In this document: piece by piece, positions 1 to 7,052 of the stretch
How positions within the stretch are numbered: position 1 is the stretch's first letter
Layout of the letters: each line of letters starts with the position of its first letter
Source: an uncultured Desulfuromonadales bacterium
Lineage (GTDB): Bacteria > Desulfobacterota > Desulfuromonadia > Desulfuromonadales > Geopsychrobacteraceae
Assembly: GCA_945787295.1 (NCBI GenBank)
Contig: CALZHQ010000036.1
Coordinates: 1 to 25,552 of the forward strand
Length of the DNA stretch: 25,552 nucleotides
Direction of reading: 5' to 3'
Made by a program: the position numbers and the translations under genes
Notes under the pieces: model-generated
Seen by the model: only the letters and a program-made list of their open reading frames with translations
The model's database searches: none
What the model was told of the DNA's origin: nothing

Positions 1-63
1 AACACGGAAAGCTATCGCGAAAAAGTTCGCAGTGAATTTAAAGAAGGGAACCCGACGTCATAA
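1..63 (+). CDS. C-terminal end of an unidentified protein (partial)
   Basis: Frame 1 is open from the first base to a TAA at 61-63 and gives 20 residues ending in KEGNPTS. The fragment is hydrophilic and rich in Lys, Arg and Glu, as many protein tails are. It is too short to assign a family. It points the same way as the transporter that starts 176 bp downstream. I see no convincing terminator between them. Confidence 0.5.
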   Translation, partial: NTESYREKVRSEFKEGNPTS

Positions 64-239
64 ACCGATGCTTCATGATTGACTGACATCTGAGGGTGAA
101 TTCTGGGCTGAATCCCCTCCCCCTTTATTGGTTCACAAGCTGGGTGGATGGATAATCACGTGCTGTCCATCCCCTTTAGTGATTTCCTCCAGCCATAAAA
201 TCCGCTACCCTGTTCAAGACTACTTTTCTGGAGAACAGG

Positions 240-1529
240 GTGAACAAACAGCTTAAAAAAGCCAAATTCGGTTGGTGCCTATACGACTGGGCAAATTCCG
301 CTTTTGCCACGGTCATTCTTGCCGCAGTCCTACCGGTTTATTTTGTTTCACTGGTTCCGGAAGGCGGCGCCACCCTGCCCTTTGTTGCCGAGCACAAATT
401 TTCTGCCAGCAGCCTTTGGGGCTATAGCGTTTCTCTGTCGATGTTGATTATCACCGTCGCGGCACCGGCACTCGGTGCCCTGGCCGACCGACAGGGCTGG
501 CATAAAAAGATGCTTGGCATCTTCTGTATTACCGGCTGTTCAGCGACAGCTCTGTTAGGTGTGACCGCCAGTGGTGATTTTCTTTGGGCGGCCACACTTT
601 TTATTCTTGGCAATATCGGTTTTGCCGGTGGCAACATCCTTTACAATGCTTATTTACCATTACTAGCACCAGCCGAGGAAGTCGACCGGCTCTCGGCCCG
701 CGGGTTCGCTTACGGTTACATCGGTGGAGGCTTGTTGCTGGCACTGGTGTTCCTGTTGATTCTGCAGCATCAGACCTTCGGCTTTTCAGGTCCAGGCAGT
801 GCCACCCGCTTTGGTTTTTTCCTGACAGGTCTGTGGTGGCTGCTGTTTTCGATACCAACTTTCAGCTATCTGCCAAAAACCGAAAAAGGCCAGGTGACGA
901 GCGAAGAATACAACCTGAAAGCTTATTTTGCTCTCTTCAAAGAGTTGTTGCGTTTTCGCGACCTCAGCCTGTTTCTGCTCGCCTTTCTCTGCTATAACGA
1001 TGGCATTCAAACGGTCATCAGCGTCTCGGCGATCTTCGCCCGAGAAGAACTGCAGCTCGGACAAACAACTATTATCGGTTGTTTTCTGATGATTCAGTTT
1101 CTGGCAATGCCCGGCGCCCTGCTGTTCGGGCGCCTCGCGGAATGGATCGGCACCGCGCGTAGCATCCTGCTCAGCTTGGCAATTTTCACGCTGGTTTGTG
1201 TGTTCGCCTTCCGGATGACCGGTGCCTTGGAGTTCTGGATTCTCGGTGGCGTCATCGCGATTATCCTCGGAGGCAGTCAGGCACTGAGCCGCTCCCTGTT
1301 CGCCAGCATGATCCCCAAACATAAAAGCGCAGAATTCTTTGGTTTCTACGCCATCAGTTCGCGCTTCGCCTCGATTTTCGGCCCTCTCCTGTTTGCCGTG
1401 GTTGCCGACCTCACCGGCAGCTCACGCAATTCGATACTCGCGCTGGGGATTTTCTTTGTCATTGGTGGGCTGTTGCTGCTGTTGGTCAATGTGCCGCGCG
1501 GTAGAAAGTTGGCAGCAGAAGAGGATTAA
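240..1529 (+). CDS. UMF1-type major facilitator superfamily transporter
   Basis: A 429-residue inner-membrane protein, probably a 12-helix secondary transporter of the UMF1/Atg22-like branch of the major facilitator superfamily. The N-terminus (KAKFGWCLYDWANSAFATVI) carries the YDWANSAFA signature typical of that branch. A second mark is the loop ALADRQGWHKK after the second helix, which resembles the MFS motif A (G-x-L-a-D-r-x-G-r-k/r). Alternating hydrophobic segments run the whole length, and the tail is short and charged (GRKLAAEED). The start is GTG, chosen because a GGAG lies about eight bases upstream and the family motif follows at once. The substrate cannot be read from sequence; members of this branch are mostly uncharacterised in bacteria, and the yeast relative Atg22 exports amino acids from the vacuole. 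The gene ends tail to tail with mtaB, with a 4-bp overlap. Confidence 0.85.
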   Translation: MNKQLKKAKFGWCLYDWANSAFATVILAAVLPVYFVSLVPEGGATLPFVAEHKFSASSLWGYSVSLSMLIITVAAPALGALADRQGWHKKMLGIFCITGCSATALLGVTASGDFLWAATLFILGNIGFAGGNILYNAYLPLLAPAEEVDRLSARGFAYGYIGGGLLLALVFLLILQHQTFGFSGPGSATRFGFFLTGLWWLLFSIPTFSYLPKTEKGQVTSEEYNLKAYFALFKELLRFRDLSLFLLAFLCYNDGIQTVISVSAIFAREELQLGQTTIIGCFLMIQFLAMPGALLFGRLAEWIGTARSILLSLAIFTLVCVFAFRMTGALEFWILGGVIAIILGGSQALSRSLFASMIPKHKSAEFFGFYAISSRFASIFGPLLFAVVADLTGSSRNSILALGIFFVIGGLLLLLVNVPRGRKLAAEED

Positions 1530-2821
1530 ACAATTTTTCCGTACAGGACTCCATTACGGTTGGTTTCGATTTCAGCCAGAACAGATTGCCCCTGTTCTAC
1601 TCTCGCATCGACATAGACCGACAGATAATTCGCCGCCAGCCCTTTTTTCAGCCCATCGGTTTCTCCCCCCTCAATCACAACCTCAAGGGTTTGGCCTACA
1701 AACTGTTGCGCATAAGCGGCCAGTTTCTGCGCCCCGATGGCACGCAACCTGGCGGCACGTTCCTTGATAACATTTCCAGGCAGTTGCTCTTTCATCTCTG
1801 CTGCCGGAGTACCGGGGCGACGACTGAAGGGAAATACGTGCAAATGGGAGAACGGCAGTTGCTCCAGCAGCTCACAAGTCGCAGCAAACTGCTGCTCGGT
1901 CTCGCCAGGAAACCCGGTGATGATATCGAGCCCGATGGCAGCCTGCGGCTGCCGGCGGCGAATGCCGGCTAGTAAGGCAGAGAAAAAACCGGTCGTGTAG
2001 TGACGGTTCATCTGCTTCAGGATCTCATCATCGCCAGCCTGCAACGGGATATGGTAGTGCGAGCAGATCCACTCAGCGGCAGCAATATAATCGAGCAGAT
2101 CCTCAGGCAGTTCGGTCGGCTCGATCGAGCCGAGCCGCAAACGACCGGAAAAGCCTGATGGTTCGATCTGTTTCAGCAACATCAGCAGATCAAGCTGCGG
2201 CTGCAGATCCTGTCCATAATGACCGATATGGATGCCGGTCAGTACCACTTCCGGGTAGCCGGCAGCAGAGAGATTCTCCACCTGTTTAACAACGTCGGCA
2301 GCAGCCACCGAACGACTGCGGCCACGGGCGTAAGGGATGATGCAGTAGGAACAGAAGGCATCACAGCCATTCTGAATCTGCACGAAGGCACGGCTTCTTT
2401 GCTCAAAGCTGCTGAGCGGCAGAGTCTCAGCCTTTTTTACTTGACGGATGTCGGCAACTTCAACGTGGGTTGTTTTCGAATCGAGCGAAGTCAGTCGGGA
2501 AAGAAAATCTTTCTTCTCCTCGTTGCCGATCACCAAAGCGACACCGGGCAATTCCGCCAGCACCTGCGGGTCGACCTGTGCATAACAGCCGGTCACCACC
2601 ACCCGCGCCTGCTCGTTGAGCCTCCGGGCCCGGCGGATCAGGTTGCGCGATTGCGAATCGGTCGCGGCCGTCACGGTGCAGGTATTGACAATCACCAGCT
2701 CGGCGCCGGCGTCAAAATCGACCTGCCGATAACCGGCCTTGCCGAGCTGCTCGCTCATCGCCGCCGATTCGAACTGATTGGTCTTGCAACCGAGGGTCAC
2801 AATCGAAACGGTCCGGCTCAT
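1526..2821 (-). CDS. mtaB: tRNA (N6-threonylcarbamoyladenosine(37)-C2)-methylthiotransferase MtaB
   Basis: A 431-residue radical-SAM methylthiotransferase that adds a methylthio group to t6A37 of ANN-decoding tRNAs. The N-terminal UPF0004 domain has its three cluster cysteines at C12 (TLGCKTNQ), C48 (VNTCTV) and C79 (VTGCYAQ). The radical-SAM triad C153, C157 and C160 lies in [22 protein letters not shown]-like segment closes the protein. The start [11 protein letters not shown] and the [11 protein letters not shown] stretch favour MtaB over MiaB, whose motif reads VPYVRG/TRG, and a true MiaB is present at the far end of the window. The ATG overlaps the mnmA stop by four bases (ATGA), so the two are probably translationally coupled. 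Two Fe-S clusters are needed, which fits its place downstream of iscS and iscU. Confidence 0.93.
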   Translation of the reverse strand: MSRTVSIVTLGCKTNQFESAAMSEQLGKAGYRQVDFDAGAELVIVNTCTVTAATDSQSRNLIRRARRLNEQARVVVTGCYAQVDPQVLAELPGVALVIGNEEKKDFLSRLTSLDSKTTHVEVADIRQVKKAETLPLSSFEQRSRAFVQIQNGCDAFCSYCIIPYARGRSRSVAAADVVKQVENLSAAGYPEVVLTGIHIGHYGQDLQPQLDLLMLLKQIEPSGFSGRLRLGSIEPTELPEDLLDYIAAAEWICSHYHIPLQAGDDEILKQMNRHYTTGFFSALLAGIRRRQPQAAIGLDIITGFPGETEQQFAATCELLEQLPFSHLHVFPFSRRPGTPAAEMKEQLPGNVIKERAARLRAIGAQKLAAYAQQFVGQTLEVVIEGGETDGLKKGLAANYLSVYVDARVEQGQSVLAEIETNRNGVLYGKIV

Positions 2822-3894
2822 TTAATCCAGCCCCCGCCGACCACCTTATCGCCCTCGTAAAAAACGGCAGCCTGCCCCGGTGTTATCCCCTTTTGCGGCT
2901 CTTCGAAAATGATCCGCGCCTGTCGATCAGCCAGCGGTTCGACGGTGGCGGGAACCTCATGATGACGATAACGGATCCGGCAGTGGGTCGAAAGCGGCTG
3001 CGTCGGTTCCGGGATACTCCAGTTACAGCCGTCAATTTCCAGCTCCTTACGGCTAAGATGCTCTTTTTCGCCAACAATCACCTGCCTTTTGTTCGCATCG
3101 ATACCGACCACAAAAAGTGGTGCCGTCCAGCCGATCCCCAAGCCTTTACGCTGGCCAACGGTATAACGATAAATCCCCTGATGCTGGCCGAGCACTTTGC
3201 CGGAGACATGGACAATCTCGCCGTCCAGCTGGCCGGAGCCACGCTCCTCTTCAAGGAAACGGACATAATCACCGTCCGGGACAAAGCAGATATCTTGGCT
3301 TTCAGCCTTTTCCGCCACCCGCAGGTTGAAACGCGCCGCATGTTCGCGCACCTGTTCCTTGGTCATCTGCCCCAGGGGGAACAGGGTGCGTGCCATCTGC
3401 TCCTGGGTGAGAGTAAAAAGGAAATAGCTCTGATCCTTGCTTTGATCGAGCCCCTTGCGCAGAAAATACTGCTCACCCGCTTTTTCGATACTGGCGTAAT
3501 GGCCGGTCGCCATAAAGTCGGCTTCCAGCTCACGGGCTTTGCGCAGCAACAGCTCAAATTTGAGGATCTGATTACAGAGCACGCAGGGGTTAGGCGTGCG
3601 ACCCTGAAAATATTCGTTGCAGAAGCGGTCGATAACCTCTTTCTGAAACTCATCTTCAAAATTGATCACGTAAAACGGGATATCGATCTGTTCGGCGACC
3701 CGTCGCGCATCATAGACATCATCGAGCGAGCAACAGGTGCCAAAGGTTTCACCATGCTCGGCCGTAAAACTGGAATAATCCCAGATCTGCATGGTCATAC
3801 CGATCACCTCATAACCCTGCTCTTTGAGCAAAGCTGCGGTGACCGATGAATCGACCCCGCCACTCATGGCGACGACTACACGTTGTTTTTTCAC
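2818..3894 (-). CDS. mnmA: tRNA-specific 2-thiouridylase MnmA
   Basis: A 358-residue cytoplasmic enzyme that activates U34 of Lys, Glu and Gln tRNAs with ATP and inserts sulfur to give 2-thiouridine. The PP-loop SGGVDSS is at residues 11-17. The catalytic cysteine pair is visible as C104 (NPCVLCN) and C203 (SQDICFV). [15 protein letters not shown] and VGQRKGLG are further family signatures. The length is normal. The start is GTG; GAGG lies a few bases upstream and the MSGGVDSS motif begins at residue 10. It sits downstream of iscS, whose product is the usual primary sulfur donor, but a strong terminator separates it from iscU, so it may have its own promoter in the 60 bp before the start. It overlaps mtaB by four bases. 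Confidence 0.95.
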   Translation of the reverse strand: MKKQRVVVAMSGGVDSSVTAALLKEQGYEVIGMTMQIWDYSSFTAEHGETFGTCCSLDDVYDARRVAEQIDIPFYVINFEDEFQKEVIDRFCNEYFQGRTPNPCVLCNQILKFELLLRKARELEADFMATGHYASIEKAGEQYFLRKGLDQSKDQSYFLFTLTQEQMARTLFPLGQMTKEQVREHAARFNLRVAEKAESQDICFVPDGDYVRFLEEERGSGQLDGEIVHVSGKVLGQHQGIYRYTVGQRKGLGIGWTAPLFVVGIDANKRQVIVGEKEHLSRKELEIDGCNWSIPEPTQPLSTHCRIRYRHHEVPATVEPLADRQARIIFEEPQKGITPGQAAVFYEGDKVVGGGWIK

Positions 3895-3951
3895 ACCATC
3901 CTCTTAAAGCTGAACCGAACCGACCCATTCTGAAGTGCAGAGGTTATACAC

Positions 3952-3986
3952 AAAAAGGAGGGCCACCGCAAGTTGCGGCGCCCTCC
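3952..3986 (-). terminator. Intrinsic terminator after iscU
   Basis: Read on the minus strand, a GC-rich hairpin has an outer 7-bp stem GGAGGGC/GCCCTCC (3980-3986 with 3957-3963) and an inner stem CCGCAA/TTGCGG, separated by a small bulge. A run of five T follows at 3956-3952. It lies about 30 bp after the iscU stop and about 60 bp before mnmA. This is a typical rho-independent signal that would separate the isc block from the tRNA thiolation pair, or attenuate into it. Confidence 0.88.
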
Positions 3987-4019
3987 CGTAAGCTCAAGCA
4001 ACACTTCAACAGTACTGGC

Positions 4020-4388
4020 CTAAGAGTTCTGCTCCTTATAGTTTTTGATCGCCTCATGCAGCGCATCAGCGGCCAGGTTCGAACAGTGCATTTTTGCCGG
4101 CGGCAAACCGTCCAGTGCCTCGGCAACCGCTTCGTTGGTCAAAATCAAGGCCTCATCGATCGTTTTGCCGATCGCCATTTCTGTGACCATCGATGAGGTC
4201 GCGATCGCGGCGCCGCACCCGAAGGTCTTGAACTTGACATCTTTGATGACATTATCCTCGACCTTGAGGAAAATCTTCATAATATCGCCACAAGAGGCGT
4301 TGCCAACCTCGCCGACACCATTAGCATCCTCGAGCTCACCGACGTTACGCGGATTGGAAAAGTGGTCCATAACTTTTTCAGTATACAT
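4020..4388 (-). CDS. iscU: Iron-sulfur cluster assembly scaffold IscU/NifU N-domain
   Basis: A 122-residue scaffold on which [2Fe-2S] and [4Fe-4S] clusters are built from IscS-derived sulfur before transfer to apo-proteins. The three cluster cysteines are C33 (NASCGD, with D35), C58 (FGCGAA) and C102 (KMHCSNLA, next to H101). The loop LPPAK at 95-99 matches the LPPVK motif that the HscA chaperone recognises in IscU. No hscA, hscB, ferredoxin or iscA is adjacent. It is shorter than NifU, having neither the bacterioferritin-associated-ferredoxin-like middle nor the C-terminal thioredoxin-like domain. AAGGAG lies about eight bases before the ATG. It follows iscS by 49 bp and is the last gene before the terminator at 3952-3986. 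Confidence 0.94.
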   Translation of the reverse strand: MYTEKVMDHFSNPRNVGELEDANGVGEVGNASCGDIMKIFLKVEDNVIKDVKFKTFGCGAAIATSSMVTEMAIGKTIDEALILTNEAVAEALDGLPPAKMHCSNLAADALHEAIKNYKEQNS

Positions 4389-4437
4389 AGGGTGTCTCCT
4401 TGACTATTTTCTCTTCCGGCAAAACCGAAAGGATCGG

Positions 4438-5649
4438 TTATACACGACGGACCACGCGGCATTCCTCGCAGGTCAGTGGCTGTTCACGGTTATATAAAGG
4501 GCTCATCTCCCGCAAGCGCTGGACGATCGGTGGCAGCTCCTGCAGAACAAAATCGACATCTTCCCCAGTATTGTCAGCACCAAGGCTGAACCTGGTACTC
4601 GAATGTGCCAGCACCACATCAACACACATGGCGCCCATAACGTGCGACGGTTCCAGGGAACCGGACGTACAGGCCGAGCCGGATGAGGCGGCAATCCCTT
4701 TCATATCGAAGTTCAGCAATAATGACTCCCCTTCAATATAGGCGAAGCTGACATTCAGCGTATTTGGCAGCCGCAGATTTGGGTCCGGGTGGCCATTCAG
4801 CTTGATTTCCGGCACTAAATCCTTGATACCGCTTTCCAGTTTATCTCGCAACTTGCGCACATAAGCATAATCTCGTTCCATATTCTGCTTGGCCATTTCG
4901 CAGGCGATGCCCAGGCCGACGATGCCGGCGACATTGTGCGTTCCTGCCCGGCGGTTGCGCTCCTGATGGCCACCGTGCATGAAACGGGACATGCGGGTGC
5001 CGCGACGAATATACATGGCGCCAACACCCTTCGGCGCGCCGATTTTATGACCGGAAATCACCGCCAGATCGACATTGGCTTTCTGCACATCGACCGGGAT
5101 CTTGCCAACCGCCTGGACAGCATCGGTGTGGAAACGCACCTTGTATTTCTTGGCGATCTGACCGATCTCTTCCATCGGAAAGATGTTGCCGGTTTCGTTG
5201 TTGGCCCACATCACCGACAACAGAATGGTTTTGTCCGTAATTGCCGCTTCCAGTTCAGCCAGATCGAGCATGCCGTCACGATCAACCTTGAGATAGGTCA
5301 CATCGTAACCACACTTCTCCAAGTATTCACAAGTCTCCAGAACCGCAGGATGCTCAACTGAAGTGGTAATGATGTGATTACCTTTTTCTTTGAGCGCATC
5401 GGCTGTCCCCTTGATGGCAAAGTTATCACCTTCGCTGCCACAGGACACAAATACGATTTCAGCAGGTGAACAATTAATCAAATCCGCAACCTGCTCACGC
5501 GCATTTTCTACTGCACCACTGACCATCCGCCCAGCCCAATGGACACTTGACGGGTTGCCGAACTGTTCACGAAAAAATGGCAACATTGCCTCCAGAACTT
5601 CTGGCTTGACCGGCGTTGTTGCATTGTTATCCATGTAAATCTTTTTCAC
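4438..5649 (-). CDS. iscS: Cysteine desulfurase IscS/NifS
   Basis: A PLP-dependent enzyme that converts L-cysteine to alanine and carries the sulfur as a persulfide for IscU and for tRNA thiolation by MnmA. I start it at a GTG (5649-5647), which gives 403 residues: GGAGGA lies four bases upstream and the family N-terminus KKIYMDNNATTPV follows at once. A longer reading would add nine residues without similarity to the family. The PLP lysine is K202 (SGHKIGAPKG) and the persulfide cysteine C327 lies in SSGSACTSG, a long mobile loop as in the IscS/NifS class. THTDAV-like and HGGHQERNRRAGT motifs are also present. The tail CEECRVVRRV is slightly longer than usual and cysteine-bearing. It lies between the Rrf2 regulator and iscU, all on one strand. 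Confidence 0.94.
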   Translation of the reverse strand: MKKIYMDNNATTPVKPEVLEAMLPFFREQFGNPSSVHWAGRMVSGAVENAREQVADLINCSPAEIVFVSCGSEGDNFAIKGTADALKEKGNHIITTSVEHPAVLETCEYLEKCGYDVTYLKVDRDGMLDLAELEAAITDKTILLSVMWANNETGNIFPMEEIGQIAKKYKVRFHTDAVQAVGKIPVDVQKANVDLAVISGHKIGAPKGVGAMYIRRGTRMSRFMHGGHQERNRRAGTHNVAGIVGLGIACEMAKQNMERDYAYVRKLRDKLESGIKDLVPEIKLNGHPDPNLRLPNTLNVSFAYIEGESLLLNFDMKGIAASSGSACTSGSLEPSHVMGAMCVDVVLAHSSTRFSLGADNTGEDVDFVLQELPPIVQRLREMSPLYNREQPLTCEECRVVRRV

Positions 5650-5707
5650 TGATTCCTCCAAAGACGCTGTACCCAACCCTGCAATTTCAAATAATCAACT
5701 AATGTTT

Positions 5708-6130
5708 TTAACTATCAAGACGCTGACGACCTTCGTTGGTCAGATCTTCCAATGTCATCGACGCTAAAAAGCTACGTATCTGGTTACCAAGCCCCTGCCA
5801 GACAGACTGGGTTGCGCACTCCGATGTGCATTTGCAACTGCCATCAGCCTCCATACAGGAAACCGGGACCAGAGTTTCTTCAACGGTATCGATAATTTCA
5901 TCGACCCTTATCTCTGCAGCATCCCTGGCGAGAATATAACCACCGCCCGGCCCACGAACACTGCGAACAATCTCACCTCGGCGCAGCTTTACAAACAGCT
6001 GCTCCAGGTAATTGAGCGAAATATTCTCCCGCGCTGATATATCCTTGATCGAAACAGGGTTGCCGGTGCTGGTCAAGTTAAGACTCACCAAAGCGCGCAC
6101 TGCGTACTGTGCTTTCGTTGACATCCTCAT
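5708..6130 (-). CDS. iscR: Rrf2-family transcriptional regulator, IscR-like
   Basis: A 140-residue winged-helix regulator. Residues 1-65 form the Rrf2 DNA-binding domain, including the opening MSTKAQYAVRALV, the recognition helix region LNYLEQLFVKLRR and the wing VRGPGGGY. The effector region has four cysteines, C92, C99, C101 and C105, in the spacing CX6CXCX3C. This resembles but does not equal the IscR cluster ligands (CX5CX5C plus His). A bound Fe-S cluster that signals cluster or cysteine status is therefore likely but not proven. CymR-type cysteine regulators lack these cysteines. Its ATG shares one base with the cysE stop (TGATG), so it is co-transcribed and coupled with cysE. The two IscR-like sites upstream of cysE would let it control its own operon. 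Confidence 0.88.
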   Translation of the reverse strand: MRMSTKAQYAVRALVSLNLTSTGNPVSIKDISARENISLNYLEQLFVKLRRGEIVRSVRGPGGGYILARDAAEIRVDEIIDTVEETLVPVSCMEADGSCKCTSECATQSVWQGLGNQIRSFLASMTLEDLTNEGRQRLDS

Positions 6131-6831
6131 CAGACGGTCTCTGCCTCTCCTGCCTGCTGTTCCTGGCGAGCAAGCTCGATTTTCAAGTCGGACTGTTCCT
6201 TTTTCAGTGACTGAACCTGTTCTTCGAGTCGGGCAATCTGATCCATCATACAGCTGACAGCCTTGGCAACCGGGTCGGGAAGATCAGCATGTTCGAGATC
6301 AACACCCGTCTTGCGTTGTCCGGAAATAACAACCCGGCCAGGGATTCCGACAACCGTAGCACTCTCTGGCACCTCTTTAACGACGACCGAGTTAGAGCCA
6401 ATTTTACTGTTATCGCCAACAGTAAACGGTCCGAGAACCTTGGCCCCGGAACCGATAACAACATTATTCCCCAGAGTCGGGTGTCTTTTCTCCTTGGCCC
6501 AAGAGGTCCCCCCAAGGGTAACACCATGATACAAGGTGCAATTCTCACCAATTTCGGCCGTTTCACCGATAACCACGCCCATGCCATGGTCGATGAAAAA
6601 CCCCCGCCCAATCTGGGCACCTGGGTGAATCTCTATCCCGGTAAAGAACCGGCCGATATGCGAAACAAACCGACCAAGGAACTTGAAGTTTTTGGTCCAC
6701 AGCCAGTGGGACACACGGTAGAACAGCATGGCGTGAAAGCCGGGATAGCAGAAGAATATTTCAAACACACTGCGTACCGCCGGATCACGATCAAAAACAG
6801 CCCTCAGGTCATCTTTTAAATGTGAGAACAT
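6130..6831 (-). CDS. cysE: Serine O-acetyltransferase CysE
   Basis: A 233-residue enzyme that transfers acetyl from acetyl-CoA to L-serine, giving O-acetylserine, the direct precursor of cysteine. The N-terminal helical domain (1-65) is followed by the left-handed beta-helix built from hexapeptide repeats (about 66-165). The catalytic pair D81-H82 ([14 protein letters not shown]) and H117 (KEKRHPTLG) match E. coli Asp157/His158 and His193. The repeat GVTLGGT is also diagnostic. After the helix comes a predicted coiled coil of about 45 residues, rich in Glu, Lys and Gln, which replaces the short C-terminal tail that usually docks into CysK. This is a feature of some bacterial CysE, but it makes CysK docking uncertain. 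It is the first gene of the isc operon, with AGGAGGT ten bases before the ATG. Confidence 0.93.
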   Translation of the reverse strand: MFSHLKDDLRAVFDRDPAVRSVFEIFFCYPGFHAMLFYRVSHWLWTKNFKFLGRFVSHIGRFFTGIEIHPGAQIGRGFFIDHGMGVVIGETAEIGENCTLYHGVTLGGTSWAKEKRHPTLGNNVVIGSGAKVLGPFTVGDNSKIGSNSVVVKEVPESATVVGIPGRVVISGQRKTGVDLEHADLPDPVAKAVSCMMDQIARLEEQVQSLKKEQSDLKIELARQEQQAGEAETV

Positions 6832-6944
6832 CGCGTTTTACCTCCTGACTCTGCTACTGAAACAGCTCTACTCAAGTTCACAGCAAACAACTCAACCACC
6901 GGGAATTCCTTTTCTTTCTCGATCCAGGTGGGCATAGAACTATC

Positions 6945-6969
6945 ATACCTGATCTTTTCTGTCAATTAT
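6945..6969. promoter_or_regulatory. IscR-type operator, proximal site
   Basis: A 25-bp sequence starting ATACCTGATC and ending CTGTCAATTAT matches the E. coli type 1 IscR consensus (ATASYYGACT, three W, then the mirrored half) at 20 of 25 positions by my count. On the minus strand it contains TTGACA (6965-6960) and TATGAT (6947-6942), but these are only 12 bp apart, so they are not a normal sigma-70 pair. It lies about 115 bp before the cysE start. Binding would cover the promoter and repress the operon. Confidence 0.6.
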
Positions 6970-6994
6970 TTAAGCAAGTGTTTTGGTCAGGTAT
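6970..6994. promoter_or_regulatory. IscR-type operator, distal site
   Basis: The next 25 bp, directly abutting the proximal site, end in TTTTGGTCAGGTAT and match the same consensus at 19 of 25 positions, with the right half near perfect and the left half weak. The strong outer halves of the two sites, ATACCTGATC at 6945 and GGTCAGGTAT at 6985, are inverted to each other, so the pair could also be read as one 50-bp palindrome bound by two dimers. Confidence 0.5.
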
Positions 6995-7052
6995 TATCAG
7001 AATACTACAGGGCACGACTGAAAGAAACTGGCGAGTATGTTATTTGCGGGAT

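Noticed and set aside
786..1322. Minus-strand ORF of 178 codons inside the UMF1 transporter
   Set aside because: It is a highly charged, low-complexity product antisense to a membrane protein, with no motif.
2893..3849. Plus-strand ORF of 318 codons opposite mnmA
   Set aside because: It is a shadow frame; mnmA has full catalytic motifs on the minus strand.
6942..6965. TTGACA and TATGAT as a standard sigma-70 promoter of cysE
   Set aside because: The spacing is only 12 bp. The elements may be parts of the IscR-like site or of an unusual promoter, so no firm promoter is called.
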